Counted from the stretch's first letter, positions 10,042-23,765 are shown. The stretch: 64,000 nt of DNA from Paratinospora sagittata (GCA_035771175.1 CM069593.1:46189554-46253553); one strand, 5' to 3'. Numbers and translations: made by a program. Notes: generated from the sequence alone by a model not told the origin.

Positions 10042-11527
10042 CTATTAAAAGTTAGAAGTGGTTGATAAATCAAAGTATATATTCTTTTACTTTGTCTGCT
10101 AATTAACTTTTTGTTCCATGTATATTATATTTGGTTACAAAATATCTTCGATACCAAATGAGCTTTAAATATGAATATTTTTTTATTTATTTTATTATGT
10201 CAAACAATGACTCCGTTTAGAAAAAAACAAAAATAATAGTATTAGAAACCATTTAAGACTCTTGTTTGTTATGAGCAACATATAAGATGCATTAAAATTT
10301 CAATAAGCTTAAGAGATGTATATTATATGTTACTATAACACATGACTATTGTTTGCTAAAATGTTTGCCACTTTGTTAACTTCTTGAATCACGATCTTCT
10401 ATTATTTTCATATATCTATTATTTTATACAACATTCACGACTTCTTACACCTTGAAAAAGTTTTCCTATTTCTCCGAATCCATACTTTTGTTGATTTTGT
10501 GTAATGATAATAGTAATTCTATGAGATCTATTATTTCATAGAACTTGACAAAAGATTTTGCAACTTTTGCAACTCTAGACTTTAGTATATGATAGGTAGT
10601 GATAATGACAAATTATATAATTAATGAATGCTTTTCAGGTACAAATTATAAGCCAAAAATCTAATTAGTGAAGAAATGTGTTCGGGGATCTACAATCAAA
10701 GATGAACAGGATTTTTTACGGACGGGATGTTGATTCTAATATGTTGTAGATATGAAGGTCACTTGGAGAACATTAGTCAAAGTCGTTAGATTCTAAACTT
10801 ATGTTGGCCACTTTATTTCGCAAGAAAAAAGTTACGCATAAGAAGTTATTTATACAAGATTCAGCTGTATGTAAAAAAAACTGTCCAAGAACATGAATTA
10901 CAGCTACTATCAAAAGAATTCGAAAAAATAGTGAAAGCAAGGATACAAAGATTGTGCGCTTTGTCGATTGAACACTATGAAAGAAATATTAATGATGTAT
11001 GTCAGAACTTACCAATTATTATTGAATGCAACCCTTACTATTATAAATACTGGCTATTTGGTGAAATATACATTTAAAATTGTCTATCATCTACATGTTA
11101 ATGTACATAATTTTGTTAAATTTTTCATATACATTTATATAGTTGTTGCTGGATGTTATAAATGCATTTTCTCAAGTAATTGACCTCTTATTAGTTAATT
11201 AGTAATCGTCGTCTACTAAATTCATTACCCATGGGTCATTGATTCAAATGAAAAAAACGCTGCCCATCGGGCAGGCTACAAACTTGTAGTTATTAATTTT
11301 TGCAGCTATCACAATTCAAACTCTCAACCCCTCAATTATGTCCTTTGGCTTTTGACCATCATGCCAACAGTCCATTCGCACGTCGCAAATAAATTCTTGG
11401 AATTTAAGGAAACCCTTCTCCACGAATAATTTTTTTAAACACAAAAAAAAATTCAGTGATTTCTTTTTTATTTTTAAACATTCGTCAAGTTGATCGACTC
11501 TCCCCTCTTCTTTTTTTTTTTTAATTA
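10042..11527. other. Gene-free AT-rich stretch
   Basis: No gene, RNA or structured repeat recognised. AT-rich sequence ending in a CTTTTTTTTTTTTTTAATTAAT tract where the LINE begins. Confidence 0.6.
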
Positions 11528-13676
11528 ATGCCGAAGCAATATCCTTTTTGCTGACTAAAGCTGTGGAATCCAACGCTCGACATGGTTTTAAATTCCCTAG
11601 ACAAGGTCCATCTATATCCTACTTATTCTTTGCAGACGATGTGCTTCTCTTTTGCAAAGCTAATAGAAAAGACTTTTCAGCCCTTGCTTCAATTCTCCAG
11701 CAATACCATCTAGCTTCTGGGCAAACTACAAATGTTCGAAAGTCCAATATCCTCTTTTTTGGCCGCATGGAAAAGGATTTTAAGCAATGTCTGGCTAATA
11801 TTCTTCGCATGAAACAATCCTCCACTCTTGGTAAGTACTTAGGAGCATCTGTGGACTTTGGGAGATCTAAAAGAGAGGCCTTGTCTAGTTTGGGAAGCAA
11901 GATTAACTCTAAGCTTTTGGGTTGGGAGGAGCACCTTTTGTCACAAGCAGGGAGGGAAACACTAATTAAGGCTGTGGGCTTTGCAATTCCCACTTACATT
12001 ATGTCTTGTTTTAAAATTCCTCGATCTATCATCCATGACTTCTCTAAGAAGCTGGCTAGCTTTTGGTGGGGTTCTCATAGAGACACATCTAGCATCCATT
12101 GGTGTTCTTGGCAGACGTTAATCCCAATCAAGAAGCTTGGTGGCCTGGGATTCCGAGACCTGGAATTATTTAATTTGGCCCTCCTTGCAAAGCAAAGCTG
12201 AAAGTTGATCCAGGAGACAGATTCTCTCCTTAATGTGTCTAAGGGCAAAATATTTCCCTCATGTTAATTTTCTTGGGTTCTAGACCCTCTTGGGGTTGGA
12301 GGAATATCCTAGCTGGCAGGCACCTTCTCCACTATGGGCTTAGGTGGCGTATTGGTGATGGGCAACAAGTATCAGTTTGGGATGATCCTTGGGTCCCTAG
12401 ACCCATATCCTTCAAAATCCTATCCCCCCAAGATGAAGGAATCAGCCTTGTAGCAGATTTATTCAGGCCAAGTGGAGCTGGTTGGAATTTAAACCTTCTA
12501 AAATCAATCTTCTCTAAGGATGATGCAAAGTTAATCGCCTCTATTCCCCTGGGCTCATCTCCATGTGCTGACAGATTAATTTGGCATTTTTCCAAATCAG
12601 GTTCCTTTAGTGTAAAATCTGCCTATCATTTAGCAGTTCAGCTGGCCAGCAGTGGTCTATTAGGTTGTAAAGCCCTTGGTTCCCCATGCTCACACAAGAG
12701 TTTCTTTAAGGACAGTAGCTGTTTCTGGGAATTATCAATACCTGACAAGCTAAAATTCTTTCTTTGGAAGTGCTGCATGGTTTATCTCCCAGTTAAAAAC
12801 GCCTTATTGAAAAGAGGTCTTTTGGTGGATCCTTACTGCCCATTATGTGAATCCACTATGGAGGACTCTTTGCATCTCATTTTTAGGTGCACTTTTGCTC
12901 AAGCATTCTGGTTTGGCTCCCCATTTGGTCTGCATGTTTCAAATCCGGATCTTTCCTTCATGGATATTTGGGAGTTTATTTCATCTATCTTTTCGAAGAC
13001 AAATGATAGTTATGCTTTATCTTGGATTGCTTGTGGTCTTTGGCAGCTTTAGAAGGCCAGGAACAAAAAGGTTTTCCAGGACACTCTTCTTTCGCCACAG
13101 CAGGTATCCTCAAAGCTTCAACCCAATTCGCAGAATTTTCAATCAGCTCTCAGCCGGATTGTTCTCCTCTGCTTCTGCGAAAAAACCTCTCTATTTCTGC
13201 CAATGGTGCTTGGAAGTTATGCTGTGATGCAGCAAGAAGCCCTTCTTCTTTTCACTTTGGTCTTGGTTGGGTCTTATTGGATGATAATGATCTTGTCAGG
13301 CTAGCTGAATGTTGGTTTGAGGGTGTTACTTCTTCAGCTGAGGACGCAGAAGCTCGTTCCATTCTCCGGGGTCTTAAATTTGTCGTTGGACTAAATTTCA
13401 GGTCATTGGAAGTGTATTCCGACTCCTGGATCATCACTCAAGAGCTTAATCAGAGATCTGGTTCTCTTGCATTCATTGAGCCCATTATTCTAGACATTTT
13501 TGCCTGTTTACCCCACTTGCATGCTCAAGTTTCCTTCTCCCATATATATAAGTCTGCAGGAGAATACCATAGCTCATGATTTATCTAGATTAGCATATTC
13601 TTCTGGTTCTTCGTTTTTGTGGGAGCAGTTTGTTTCTCATGGTGTTCACAGAGACTTATTTCTTCCTTTAATATAA
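11528..13676 (+). pseudogene. L1-type LINE, 5'-truncated, C-terminal half of ORF2
   Basis: The sequence enters mid-way through reverse transcriptase. LLTKAVESN and the catalytic FADDVLLF box (about 11630) are followed by SNILFFG, KYLGASVDFG and GWEEHLLSQAGRETLIKAV (to 12201), then the zinc-binding RVT segment WGWRNILAGRHLL, WRIGDGQQVSVWDDPW and CPLCESTMEDSLHLIFRC (12261-13052), then an RNase H segment (WVLLDDNDLV, YSDSWIITQE, to about 13676). A stop and frame change at 12199-12260 and a stop near 13051 break it. No poly-A tail or target duplication was found. Endonuclease and RT fingers are missing, so it cannot move itself. Confidence 0.9.
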
Positions 13677-13804
13677 TTCTCTTCTTTAAGATATGATGAT
13701 AATAGCGTTAGTAGCAGGTCATTTGACCTACGTCAAAGTACATAATTTAATTGCCTTATGATATTAACATGGAAAGTACATGAATGACAAGCGGAAAAGA
13801 TAAT

Positions 13805-13974
13805 GCCCTGTTTGGTTCCGTCAATGAAAGTGTGGTGCTGCAATCTTTTGGCCAAACCCAACAAATAGCTCGTTCATTTTGCAAAGCTGGATCCCACCAA
13901 CTTTTGTATTTGAGACAATGCATTTTTTAAAAATGTTTTTTTGATACAAACATAGAAACTTTACTAAACAGGGC
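13805..13974. mobile_element. 170-bp MITE with GCCCTGTTTGGT inverted ends
   Basis: The left end GCCCTGTTTGGT and right end ACTAAACAGGGC are inverted repeats with one mismatch, flanked by TAAT on both sides (13801-13804, 13975-13978). No coding capacity. The terminal motif is nearly that of the MITE at 54707. Confidence 0.7.
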
Positions 13975-13978
13975 TAAT

Positions 13979-14589
13979 GTTCACTAAATCTGTTCATGTT
14001 GCAAAGTGAAAAGAGATACCTCAATAGAAAAATATTTGGAGAATGCTCAGTTGTTTGTTGGGAGGAAACATAGCATTCTTCAACATTTTGTTGCGTTTTG
14101 CCTAATTGTCACTTGATTATATTTTTTTAAGGCTAGATTAGATTGATGTAAACATAAGAAACTCAAAGAAACAAAAAGACTCGTGTTAGATATTTAACTA
14201 GCTAGACTCCTTTTGACGTGTCATTATAAACTAGACTTTTCATTATTTAAGTAAATTTTCATTATTTTTCTCCAACTTTTTAAGTAAGAAAATAAAAGGT
14301 GTTTGGACAATAAACAATTTTTTAAATACCAAACCAAACGGAGCCCTAAGATACTATCTACTTTACTCTCCCGCTCGCGGTACGTGAATACTTAACATTC
14401 GGGACGAAGATACTTTCCCGCAGGGATAGATCATGTACCCTACTTTCCCGCAGGGATAGATCATGTACCCTCGTCTCCTACAACGTTATCCAACACCAAA
14501 CTTTTCGGCCTATGGCTCTAGTCCACATGACGTGACCGTTCGCGAAGCTTACCATGAAAACACGGGCTTTTGACTTGAACTTAGGGACA
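13979..14589. other. Gene-free stretch with a 30-bp tandem duplication
   Basis: No coding sequence. TACTTTCCCGCAGGGATAGA and the ten bases after it occur twice in a row at 14411-14440 and 14441-14470. Near 14330 a CCAAACCAAACGGAGCCC motif resembles another MITE end, but no partner was found. Confidence 0.6.
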
Positions 14590-14599
14590 CTGATCAGGC

Positions 14600-14745
14600 T
14601 AAAAAAAAATTGTATGAAAGGTGTCTTTTGAATAAAACATTATTTATCTATTTTTATTCTAGAAGGCCTCTTTCCGGAAGACGCTTTCTAAAAAAATAAA
14701 AATTGTTTTATGAAAAGACGTCTTCTATGCAATTTTTTTTGTACT
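14600..14745. repeat. Candidate left terminal inverted region of the MULE
   Basis: Contains TTGTATGAAAGGTGTCTTTT, CCGGAAGACGCTTTCTAAAA and AAAAGACGTCTTCTATGCAA. The reverse complement of 39180-39310 has matching blocks in the same order. Alignment by eye only, with low-complexity A/T stretches between blocks. Confidence 0.45.
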
Positions 14746-14759
14746 TGTATCAATCAATC

Positions 14760-15605
14760 GAACGGGACCACGAGATTTTTTCTTATCGGACCACTATGAG
14801 CGCGTCTCAATACCCTCTCACGAGCCCCCAGAGGCGACGTCAAACCTAAATCCCATGCCCGGTTGAATTTTTAGACCTCTATCCAGAATTCAAGTTGTTA
14901 AAAAAAATTAAAACTATTAATAAACTGTTCGGCCTCATCGAGGCCAAACCACGGGGTTTTTTTTTACCCGACCACTTTTAGCGCGTCCCACTATCCTCCC
15001 ATGATCCTCCGGAGGTGACGGAAGCCCATTCCCATACCCGGTTGAATTTTTGGACCCCATCCGGAATTCAAGTTATTAAGAAAAATCGGAGCTTTTAATA
15101 AACTATTTGGCCTCATCGAGGCCAAACCATGAGATTTTTTTTTATCCGACAACTTTAAGCTAGTCCCACTATCCTCCCACGATCCCCCGGAGGCGACGAA
15201 ACCTCATTCCCATGCCCGGTTAAATTTTTGAACCCCCATTCGAAATTCAAGTTATTAAGAAAAATAGAAGCTTTTAGTAAACTGTTCGGCCTCACTGAGG
15301 CCAAACCACGTGGTTTTTTTTTACCCGACACTTTTAGCACGTCCCACTATCCTCCTATGATCCCCCGGAGGCGATGGAACCCTATTTCCATGCCCGGTTG
15401 AATTTTTGGACTCCTATCCAAAATTCAAGTTATTAAGAAAAATCGAAGCTTTTAGTAAACTATTCGGCCTCACCGAGGCCGAACCACAGAGTTATTTTTT
15501 ACCCGACCACTTTCAGTGCGTTCCACTATCATCCCACGATCCCCCGGAGGCGACGAAACCTAGTTCTCATGCCCCATTGAATTTTTAGATCCCCATCCAT
15601 ATTTC
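14760..15605. repeat. Satellite-like tandem array, about 4.7 copies of a 178-179-bp unit
   Basis: CCCGGTTGAATTTTTGGA recurs at 14858, 15037, 15215, 15393 and 15572 (spacing 179, 178, 178, 179). Each unit holds a TTTTTTTACCCGACCACTTT block, a GATCCTCCGGAGG palindrome and a GGCCTCATCGAGGCC palindrome. Units are diverged but in register. It lies between the left MULE end and the end of the MULE gene. Open frames inside are chance. Confidence 0.92.
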
Positions 15606-15747
15606 AATTATAAATGAAACTACAACATTATCAAAACATATACAAGGTAATTCTGTTAAAAAAAATTAATGAATTGAAATAGCAAGTATAAATACATGTT
15701 GACTACAACATTATCAAAACATATACAAAAATAATAAACACAAGCTG

Positions 15748-18700
15748 TCAATCTCTGCCACATATTAGCCATTTACGTCGTTTGTTACGCTGTAAGTGAT
15801 CTCTTGTATAGTGTTGCAAAGGCACCTGAATAGCTCGCTCAACATGTGGTGTTAGATCATCGTCAATGGGCATAGCTGATATGTGCTCATCCTCACGATC
15901 GTGGTCGTCATGTTCATCATGCTCCTCAATAGCCGTATCTGCTATAAATACACCTCCCAAGCCTTGCCCTCGCCCTCGCTCTTGCCTTGGCATTCTTTTT
16001 CGTCTACCTATCCAATTTCCCTCTAGATTCCAATTTCTCTATAGGTAAAGGTCAACATTTTGGTAGCCCTCTTCACCCAACATTGGATTGTCCTCGAATG
16101 AAGTAAATGTCGGGTCAATCTCAATATATGGTATTGCATCACCAAAGGTAGAAGGATCTCGCTGCAATGGTGACGTGTGGACATTCGTGAATGGATTCAC
16201 TCGACTGGAAGGAGTGATGGGACTCTGATGGTATGCTGACGATGGTCCCTCCTAACCATGTAATCTACATGCACCGTTTGTAGCGTAGTCATTGAAATCC
16301 CCTTAATGTCCGTGAGTACAGTCATATCATTAACCTGACTGCGCAAATTAATTTGAGTCATGTTGCAAACCTAAATAAATAAAAAATGTCATACGTTAGC
16401 CAAAATAACTACAACTTAGTAATATGTGAAAACGTGAATTGCAAAATGTACTATCTTACCAAGAAATCGATAATTGCGCCACTTTCAGTCATATACATCC
16501 TGGTTATTGATCGATACCAAATCATGTATGGGTCATTGTACTCCATATGTGACGAAACATTATTTTCACCAACTGCCAAGTTTTCAACACGACACTTTCA
16601 TTCATCAACATAATATTTGTGCTTTTGAATCCAATCACTGTCACATTGGCTCCTCATATCACACTTGTGAAGGTCAACACTTGTGTCGCATGGCTCCAGA
16701 ATCATTTGTCTCATGTCAAATTGACGCAACACTCGATCTGGCCGATGTAACTCAACTATGGCAAAACAAATTAGTGGAGAAACAGTATGCCAAATGTGTC
16801 GTCCATGCTTGCAATAATTTGGCAAGGCATCAATCAAATCATCGATATATGGAGTCCACTTGACTTGTACATGCACCCCTAACGTCAAAACTGAAAAACC
16901 ATGCAAAACCAAAATTAAGCAATATATGTATGTAAATTGTTTGGAATATTGTACCTCTTCAAACCCTTTAGTGTCCAAGATCTCTCTATATTCATTCAAC
17001 ACATGCGTTGGGACCTCTTTCTTTGTCAATGCGTGTCTCCACCTGCAAATATTAACGACAAATTAATCAATGTTAACAGTGAATGTTAAAAAGGAAGTGA
17101 CAAGGTGACTTAAGTAAAAAATTACTCATTTACCTATATGCCAATGGTGGTGGTGGCAACAGATGTGCATTTGGCCACAATTGATCGAAGCATAACGACA
17201 CGTTGTTTGTACGTGTGAACAAGGAATCCCATAACATTGTCATTTGCCACAACTGCAAAGACGATCTTTTAGTCGAACGACCTGCTTGTTTCCTCCTTTG
17301 TTCATGCGGGCATCTTGTATACCGGTAACAACCTCAAATGTCTCAAGCTGTCGATTGATCAACGTAATAGTGTGGTTCCTGCCTTAAGCACCCAATTTCT
17401 CATTTTCTCTACGGCATACTTTGTGAAAACTTCTCCTTTACTAATTGTTTCGTCTATTTCTTTCCATCTAACGATGAACCACGCAACACATCTATAAAAC
17501 GTCAATTTCACCAATGTTGTAACCGGATAAAATCGAGCCCCCTTCAATACTCCATTGAAACACTCTAAAGAAAAAAAGAGGAAAAAAATCAATCGGTAAT
17601 TGCACAAAATTTTAGTAAAGTAGACAATAAAAATAAATAGCTCAGACAATTCAAAGAAGTAAATGCATAGACTAACCAGCCACATTGGTAGTCATCCAAC
17701 AATATCGCACCCCACCATCGTAAGCCATTGTCCACCTCTCTCTAGGAAGGGTAATGAGATTAAACCATCTTGTGCAACCCTCTTTGTCACGACGCCCCTG
17801 ACGTAGGTTGACGTCATGACCGACACAATGTATTATATACTGTATATACCCATATACAGTATACAATACACTGTCAGCCTTCATATAATCTCACAATCCT
17901 TTCCAAAATTTTTAAAAATTTCGACAGCACCTCCCCATAAAATGGACATTTCACATTTTTTCCTAATATACCACAAATCAAATCAAAGAGATATATATAA
18001 ATAATCATCATCACAGACATTCCATTCATTCCATTGATTCCATTCATTTATCAAATCATCTCAGCATCATTAGCATTTCATAATCCAATATATTTAGCTA
18101 TCTTGTATATGCCCACACATCCCATCTAGATGATAATACATATATATAATGTGTGATAATTATACATATCAAAATAACAAAAATATAACCTATTTCCTCC
18201 AAGCATACTTACATATACCAGATGAGCAATCATGTGATTATCACTCACGGATTTTTCTTCTTTTTCCTTCGACTCAATACCTGAAATATTGGAGGAAATA
18301 GAATGAGCAATCAACAGCTCAGTGAATATATTTCTTGATATGACAATTATATGCATTTAGAAAAATATGGCACTTAAAATCATTTCAAACAATTATTAAA
18401 CACATGCTTAATTCAACAAAATAAGATACATGCACACAAGAGATAATTATGCTCGTTCAATAAACCAATGCACAATTTCATAAAACAAATTTACCATCTC
18501 CCTCCTTCAAGGCAAGAGAGTGGGTCTAACCCTTGTATAGCAGTTACAAGGTAGTCACAGCCTCTCATTACCCAATTCTCAGTCATTTCAAGGATCTCCA
18601 ATCCTTGTTAGGACAGACCTACTGACGATGAGGTTACGCATAACACTCATTTGGGTCTAATTCCTAATGAAATGACAACATATGCGATCTGCTTTCGCAC

Positions 18701-21700
18701 ATCTCGCATACTCAAAATGTCAAAATCATTTTGAATGATCAATAAAATACAATGCATGTACGTATATAACATGTTTACAATTAAACATTTCATATAAATA
18801 AAATGCCATACAAGAACCAAAATCAAGAAAATATACTCACAGTACAACACTTTCCAACTTAAACCCAATCATCGTCGCTTTCGATTCCAGCTCCAATTTA
18901 AATCCAACTAATTTAACCTGTCACAACCACTCCATAATTCAATTTCATTGATTCATATCTATTTATATATTTAATTTCTCAACTCAATTCAAATAAAGAT
19001 CCACCTGAAAAATATTATATCTGTAAATTTAGATTCCAACTCCATTTAGGACTCATAAGCAGTTGAAGAAACTACTATTTCGTTTCTGTGGTCAATCTAG
19101 ATATTTTCAAAAGAAAGAACGGTGAAACTAAAGTTCCAATTCATATTTTCACTCATTCTCAGTTTATTTTTCTATTGGAACATATATCAATTTTATTAAA
19201 AATTCAAAACATTCCTAAAATTATTCTGTCCACATCGACACGTGTAAAATCACTCATTCTATCATTCTACTACCTTCAACAGGTATTTTATTGATGTTTT
19301 ACACGTTCGCGAAGGTCACGACAGTGAATTTTACTCACCAAAACCATATATTTAGCTACTAAAAATATCAAAGCATATCCAAAAATCACAATCTCGGTAT
19401 CGAAATGTCCGAAATTCAATTCTCTACGATTCTATGATCTCAAACCGGAGTTTCATTGGATTCTAATTCCATTTTATTCATTGGATATGATCATAGTGCT
19501 ATTCACGTCGTCAATTCATTGGAAACATGTAACTTTTTACTAAAATTGTCAAACGGTCTCCAAAAATCATGAAATTAGCATCGATGGACTCGCAACAGTT
19601 CATTCTACCATTCTATAGCCTTACACTAGAGTTTCATCGGGTTTTAAATGATTCAAATGGTCTCCAATCGAAACTCTAAATTTCAGCAAACTTCAAACGG
19701 CTATAAAAATTTCAAATGAACACATAAATTCAATATAACCATATATTTAAGGTTCCTACAACCCAACCTTCCTAGCGGAATTTCATTCACGTTGGGTCAA
19801 AACCCCAATTTTTGAAAACGCCGTAAAACGGCTCCCACAGCAAAAATTACTCCGCTAGAATCGTTACATCTAGCTTAGATATTAATTTTACGAAGAAATA
19901 GAGTAAAAATCGCTTACCGCGGGTCTCGATTTTGCGCGAATCCCGCATTTCCCCTTTTTCTTCTTCTCCTTCTCTTTCTCGTTCGTCCTTCTGCCATTCT
20001 TTCTTTCTCTTTGTTTTGTTTTGTTTTTTTTTGTTTTTAAACGTTGAAGTGAGATTTTGAGAGAGAGAGAGAGAAAAGAGATTAAAAAGTGAGAGAATGA
20101 GATAACAAGCTCATTTAATATCATCCCATGCTTTCAAAGCCTCTTAAGTAAATAACTCTCATTCACCTTATTAAACTTATCTTATTTATTTCATAATTTC
20201 ATTTATTTGTTCATACCCCTTAAATATAGCATGTATTTTCATACACGCGTATATTTAGCTCCTACGTATCAAATACGTGTATTATCACGCATATATTTAG
20301 CTCATACATATAAAATATGTGTATTATATATCTCGATATACGCGTACTTCAACGTATGTATTTAATTAAAATTACGGGGTGTCACACTCTTGTTGGTGCT
20401 CTAGTTCTTTCATGAGTGCCTCAAACTTACGTGGTTGGTGTTGTGACCCTACTGCCTTGGCCAAATCTCTCAACTTCTCGCTATGGAACTTATCATTGAA
20501 ATTACTACCCACATGCCTCAAACAAAACCTATGATATGCCTCAGGCTCGGTTCAACCATTCTCTACTTTTTTAACAGCATTCAATATGCTAGGGTGACGA
20601 TCACTTACAAGGCAAATGTCTTTTCTGTTCGTCACGCTATAACTAAGCTTCCTAAGAAACCATGTCCAGTTGTCAGTATTTTCTTGATGAACATTAGCAA
20701 ATGCGAGAGGGAATATGTGACTGGCTGCATCGATTCCCGTGGCGATGAGCAACTTATCGCGGTATTTTCTATATAAGTATGTACCATCTATTTGTATGAT
20801 AGGCCTACAATACTTAAAACCCTTAATTGATGGACCAAAAGCCCAAAAAGAACGATAAAACGTGGCAGTCTCATTGTTGTCAAGTTAGTAGTGATCTACA
20901 AATGCATGCAAACTTGGATTACTAGCATTCAATGCATCCATCCACTTTGGGAGCAGGTTATACGATCCCTCCCAATCACCAAATATCTTATTTATCACCT
21001 TCTTTTTTGCACGCCACACTTTTCTGTAATGCACATCATATTTGTAATTATTTTTAATTACTTGATGTAGCGCCGACAAAGAAGTAGAAGGATCTCGCTT
21101 TACAATATTAAATATATCGCTATATATTACCTTTAAATCCAATTGTCTATAATCTTGCGACATTTGGGCGAAAACACGTGTGTGGGAATGGAAATTTTGT
21201 GATCTCAAACAATCCCGATTTCTTGCGTTTAGAAGCCCTTAGCCTCCACTGACAACCATCTTTCCATTTCTTACACCTAATTGACCAAAATTTGGGTACA
21301 ACATATTCTTGTTGCTTGGCTATACAACATCGTTTTGTAAGTCTTTCTTACTAGGAAATGTGAGTCTTTTACAAAGATCTTGTGACTCGTTCCACCCCAT
21401 AGATATGTTATCATGGTTGTCTGATAATAAGGTCATAGCTTCATGATTAAGTTCCGTGAAATTCAGTATTAGAGCCTCAAAACTTGCCATGGTAAGCTGT
21501 GGTGTATTCCTCATACTATGCAACTCAGTGTCTTGCAACTCGATTTCCTCAATGCTTACGCAATTGTCATCTTCTCGTAGTGGTGATGCATACATAGACC
21601 CATCATGTTCAATTACCCTCAAAAAAGTACCACGCATATCAACAAAATTAGACATCTCATGTCCATCATCGTCATCACTGTCTTCGTCGAGGTGGGCATT

Positions 21701-22042
21701 GTCGTCTTCATAATTGAATTCATTATCAAACAAAAGTACATTGGAAGGACTAGCATATTCAAAATCATTGGTCATGTATTCGATTGTAACATCAATAGGT
21801 GAAGCTGTACTTGGACCAATGTTCTCCATTGATCTCTGTGCACTATGACCGCCAAAATTCCCGTGGCTTCGGCGACTCCCCATTTGACGACCTTGCGTTG
21901 GATTTCCACCAACAACTTCTACATACACCTCCATATTATTAGGAGGTGGGAGCTCTTGCAACATAGAAAAAATATCCCTTAGCGCTTGCTCAGTTCTAAT
22001 CGGAACCACAGTATAATTAACATCCTTATCGCCAAAAAACAA
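15748..22042 (-). pseudogene. MULE transposase with C-terminal plant mobile domain, interrupted
   Basis: Reading down the minus strand: an acidic N-terminal segment (22042-21320), a MULE N-terminal segment around 21200-20885 (YDVHYRKVWRAKKK), the DDE core at about 20860-20555 (IIQIDGTYLYRKY, PLAFANVHQENTDNW, SDRHPSILNAV), and the segment to 20392. The solo LTR 17785-20386 follows. The frame resumes at 17784 with RWFNLITLPRERW and YCWMTTNVA, then an exon with VLKGARFYPVTTLVKLTFYR (about 17570-17360), a partial SWIM-like CSCGKW near 17260, and a plant mobile domain (17029-16598) with KWTPYIDDLIDALP, TVSPLICFAIVELHRPDRV and LEPCDTSVDLH. A charged tail ends at 15748. Stops at about 21318 and 20887 also break it. 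Transposase fused to a mobile domain is known in plant MULEs. Confidence 0.85.
17785..20386 (-). mobile_element. Solo LTR (2602 bp) of a Tekay-type gypsy element, inside the MULE transposase
   Basis: On the plus strand it starts TGTCACGACGCCCC and ends ACGGGGTGTCACA, flanked by exact CTCTT duplications at 17780-17784 and 20387-20391. Removing it rejoins the transposase frame cleanly between ...LEHQQE and GCTRWFN.... There is no internal domain, so it is the product of LTR-LTR recombination. It is related to LTRs B, C, D and E at 23540-38813, with subfamily differences in the middle. In retrotransposon sense it reads on the minus strand. Confidence 0.93.
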
Positions 22043-23539
22043 AGGATATCTATAGGTGATATTGATCGTTGCAAAAATTGAAATTCCTAGTGCACCTCAA
22101 ATAACCCCTTCAAATTCTTCAAGACCAATGCCTAATTGGACTCTCAGAACCCTGACTGGTGGTCTATCGTATGATGCACCTCGCGGACCATGTACTACAG
22201 AACCACCACTGTAACATATTATAGAAACAAACCTATCTGTCATCTGGACGTAATAAGCAAAATACAATCGTCATTCCTTCAAACAAAACATGAAATAAAA
22301 GCCTATGATTTCAACAAAGTAACAATTAAAAAGAAATGTAATTTACCTTTGACCTTCCCGAAGATTGAATAGTATAATCACGGGCCACTTGAAGCGAATT
22401 AGTCAAGGAGGCAAAATCTTTTCTGAAATAAAAATAAGCACCACAAATAATTATATGTTTTGGTATAATTACGTCAAAATAATCTAAATAACAAAATTAA
22501 ATTATTATATACATGATTCTCACCGAATAGGTCTTCGCAATGCTGCACATTTTGACGTCGACCCGAAACGTCTACAACGTACATGAGAAATAGAATCAAA
22601 TTAGTCATTTGATCCAAATAATTTATACAACTCATCAAAACAAAAATATTTTACACAAGTTAAAAAAATCATAAAAGATATTTAAAAAAAAGCTTACCCA
22701 ATCAAATAAAATAATTTGTTGATTATGATGCACAATTTTTTTAATTGAACTCATCAAGTTTTCTTTTAATTAAATCCATTTAGGGTATATATTCAAATGC
22801 AATATGTTTCTAACATCTTCACGTGCGAAGCTCATGTCTTCCACTAGTAACATATAAAATTTATGCCTAAACTATAATATTAATACTTAAAAAATTTTAC
22901 TCAAGAAATTATACTATAATACTAAACTCTAAATCCTAAACCCTATACTATAATATTTATACTTTACACAATGAAAATTTAAAGCAAAACCAAGAAAAAC
23001 TATTATAAAAATTAATATTCAATTTGAAAACATCTCTCTTGGGGTATTTGAACAATTTAACTTCATGATTTAAAGTTTATTTTTATGTTTTGATATAATT
23101 TCGTCAAAACTTGTTTTTAACGTGATCAATTGCTAATAAAATAATCTACATAAAAAATCAAATTATTATATATCTGATTCTCATCAGAAAGGTCTTCGCA
23201 ATGCTACCCACTTTGACGTCGACACCAAACGTCTACAATATACGTGAGAAATAAAATCAAATTAGTCATTTGATCCAAATAATTTATACAACTCATCAAA
23301 ACAAAAAAAAAATTCCACAAGTTACAAAAACCATAAAAAGATATTAAAAAAAACCCTACCCAATCAAATAAAACAATTTTGATGGAGGTGTTGTAACAAG
23401 CTAGAAGTGGAAATGCGAAAGAGAGAGTAACAAGATTTGGGAGAGATGAAGAGAGGTGAGCTATAGAGAAAGATAGCCAAAGAGAGAGAGGGGAAGAGGG
23501 TGAGCAGAAATCGAGAGCGAGAGTGAGAGTGACAGGGTG
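22043..23539 (-). other. MULE 5' region with a direct duplication
   Basis: Upstream of the transposase frame. A segment at about 22445-22725 recurs at about 23090-23375 in the same orientation. Shared blocks include GGTCTTCGCAATGCT, TTGACGTCGAC, AAACGTCTACAA, TCAAATTAGTCATTTGATCC and ACCCAATCAAATAAAA. It could be a duplicated leader exon, but no protein match is claimed. GA-rich leader sequence begins near 23400 and continues across the retrotransposon insertion at 38819. Confidence 0.6.
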
Positions 23540-23765
23540 TGTCACGACGCCCCTGATGTAGGCTGACGTCATGACCGATACAATGTATTATACACTGTAC
23601 ATACTCATATACAGTATACAATACACTGTCAGCCTTAACATACATTCACAATCATTCCCAAAATTTACAGAAATTTTGACAGCATATCCCCATAAAATGA
23701 CATTTCACAAAACCTAATATATCACAAATCAAATCCTCTCCATATATATATATATATATATACTC
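23540..23765 (-). repeat. LTR B: 226-bp stub of the left outer LTR
   Basis: Starts TGTCACGACGCCCCTGATG like the other LTRs and stops in a TATATA run where LTR C begins in the opposite orientation. Confidence 0.85.

Noticed and set aside
14760..15605. CRISPR-like array
   Set aside because: Units are 178-bp head-to-tail repeats without spacers, in a plant nuclear context.
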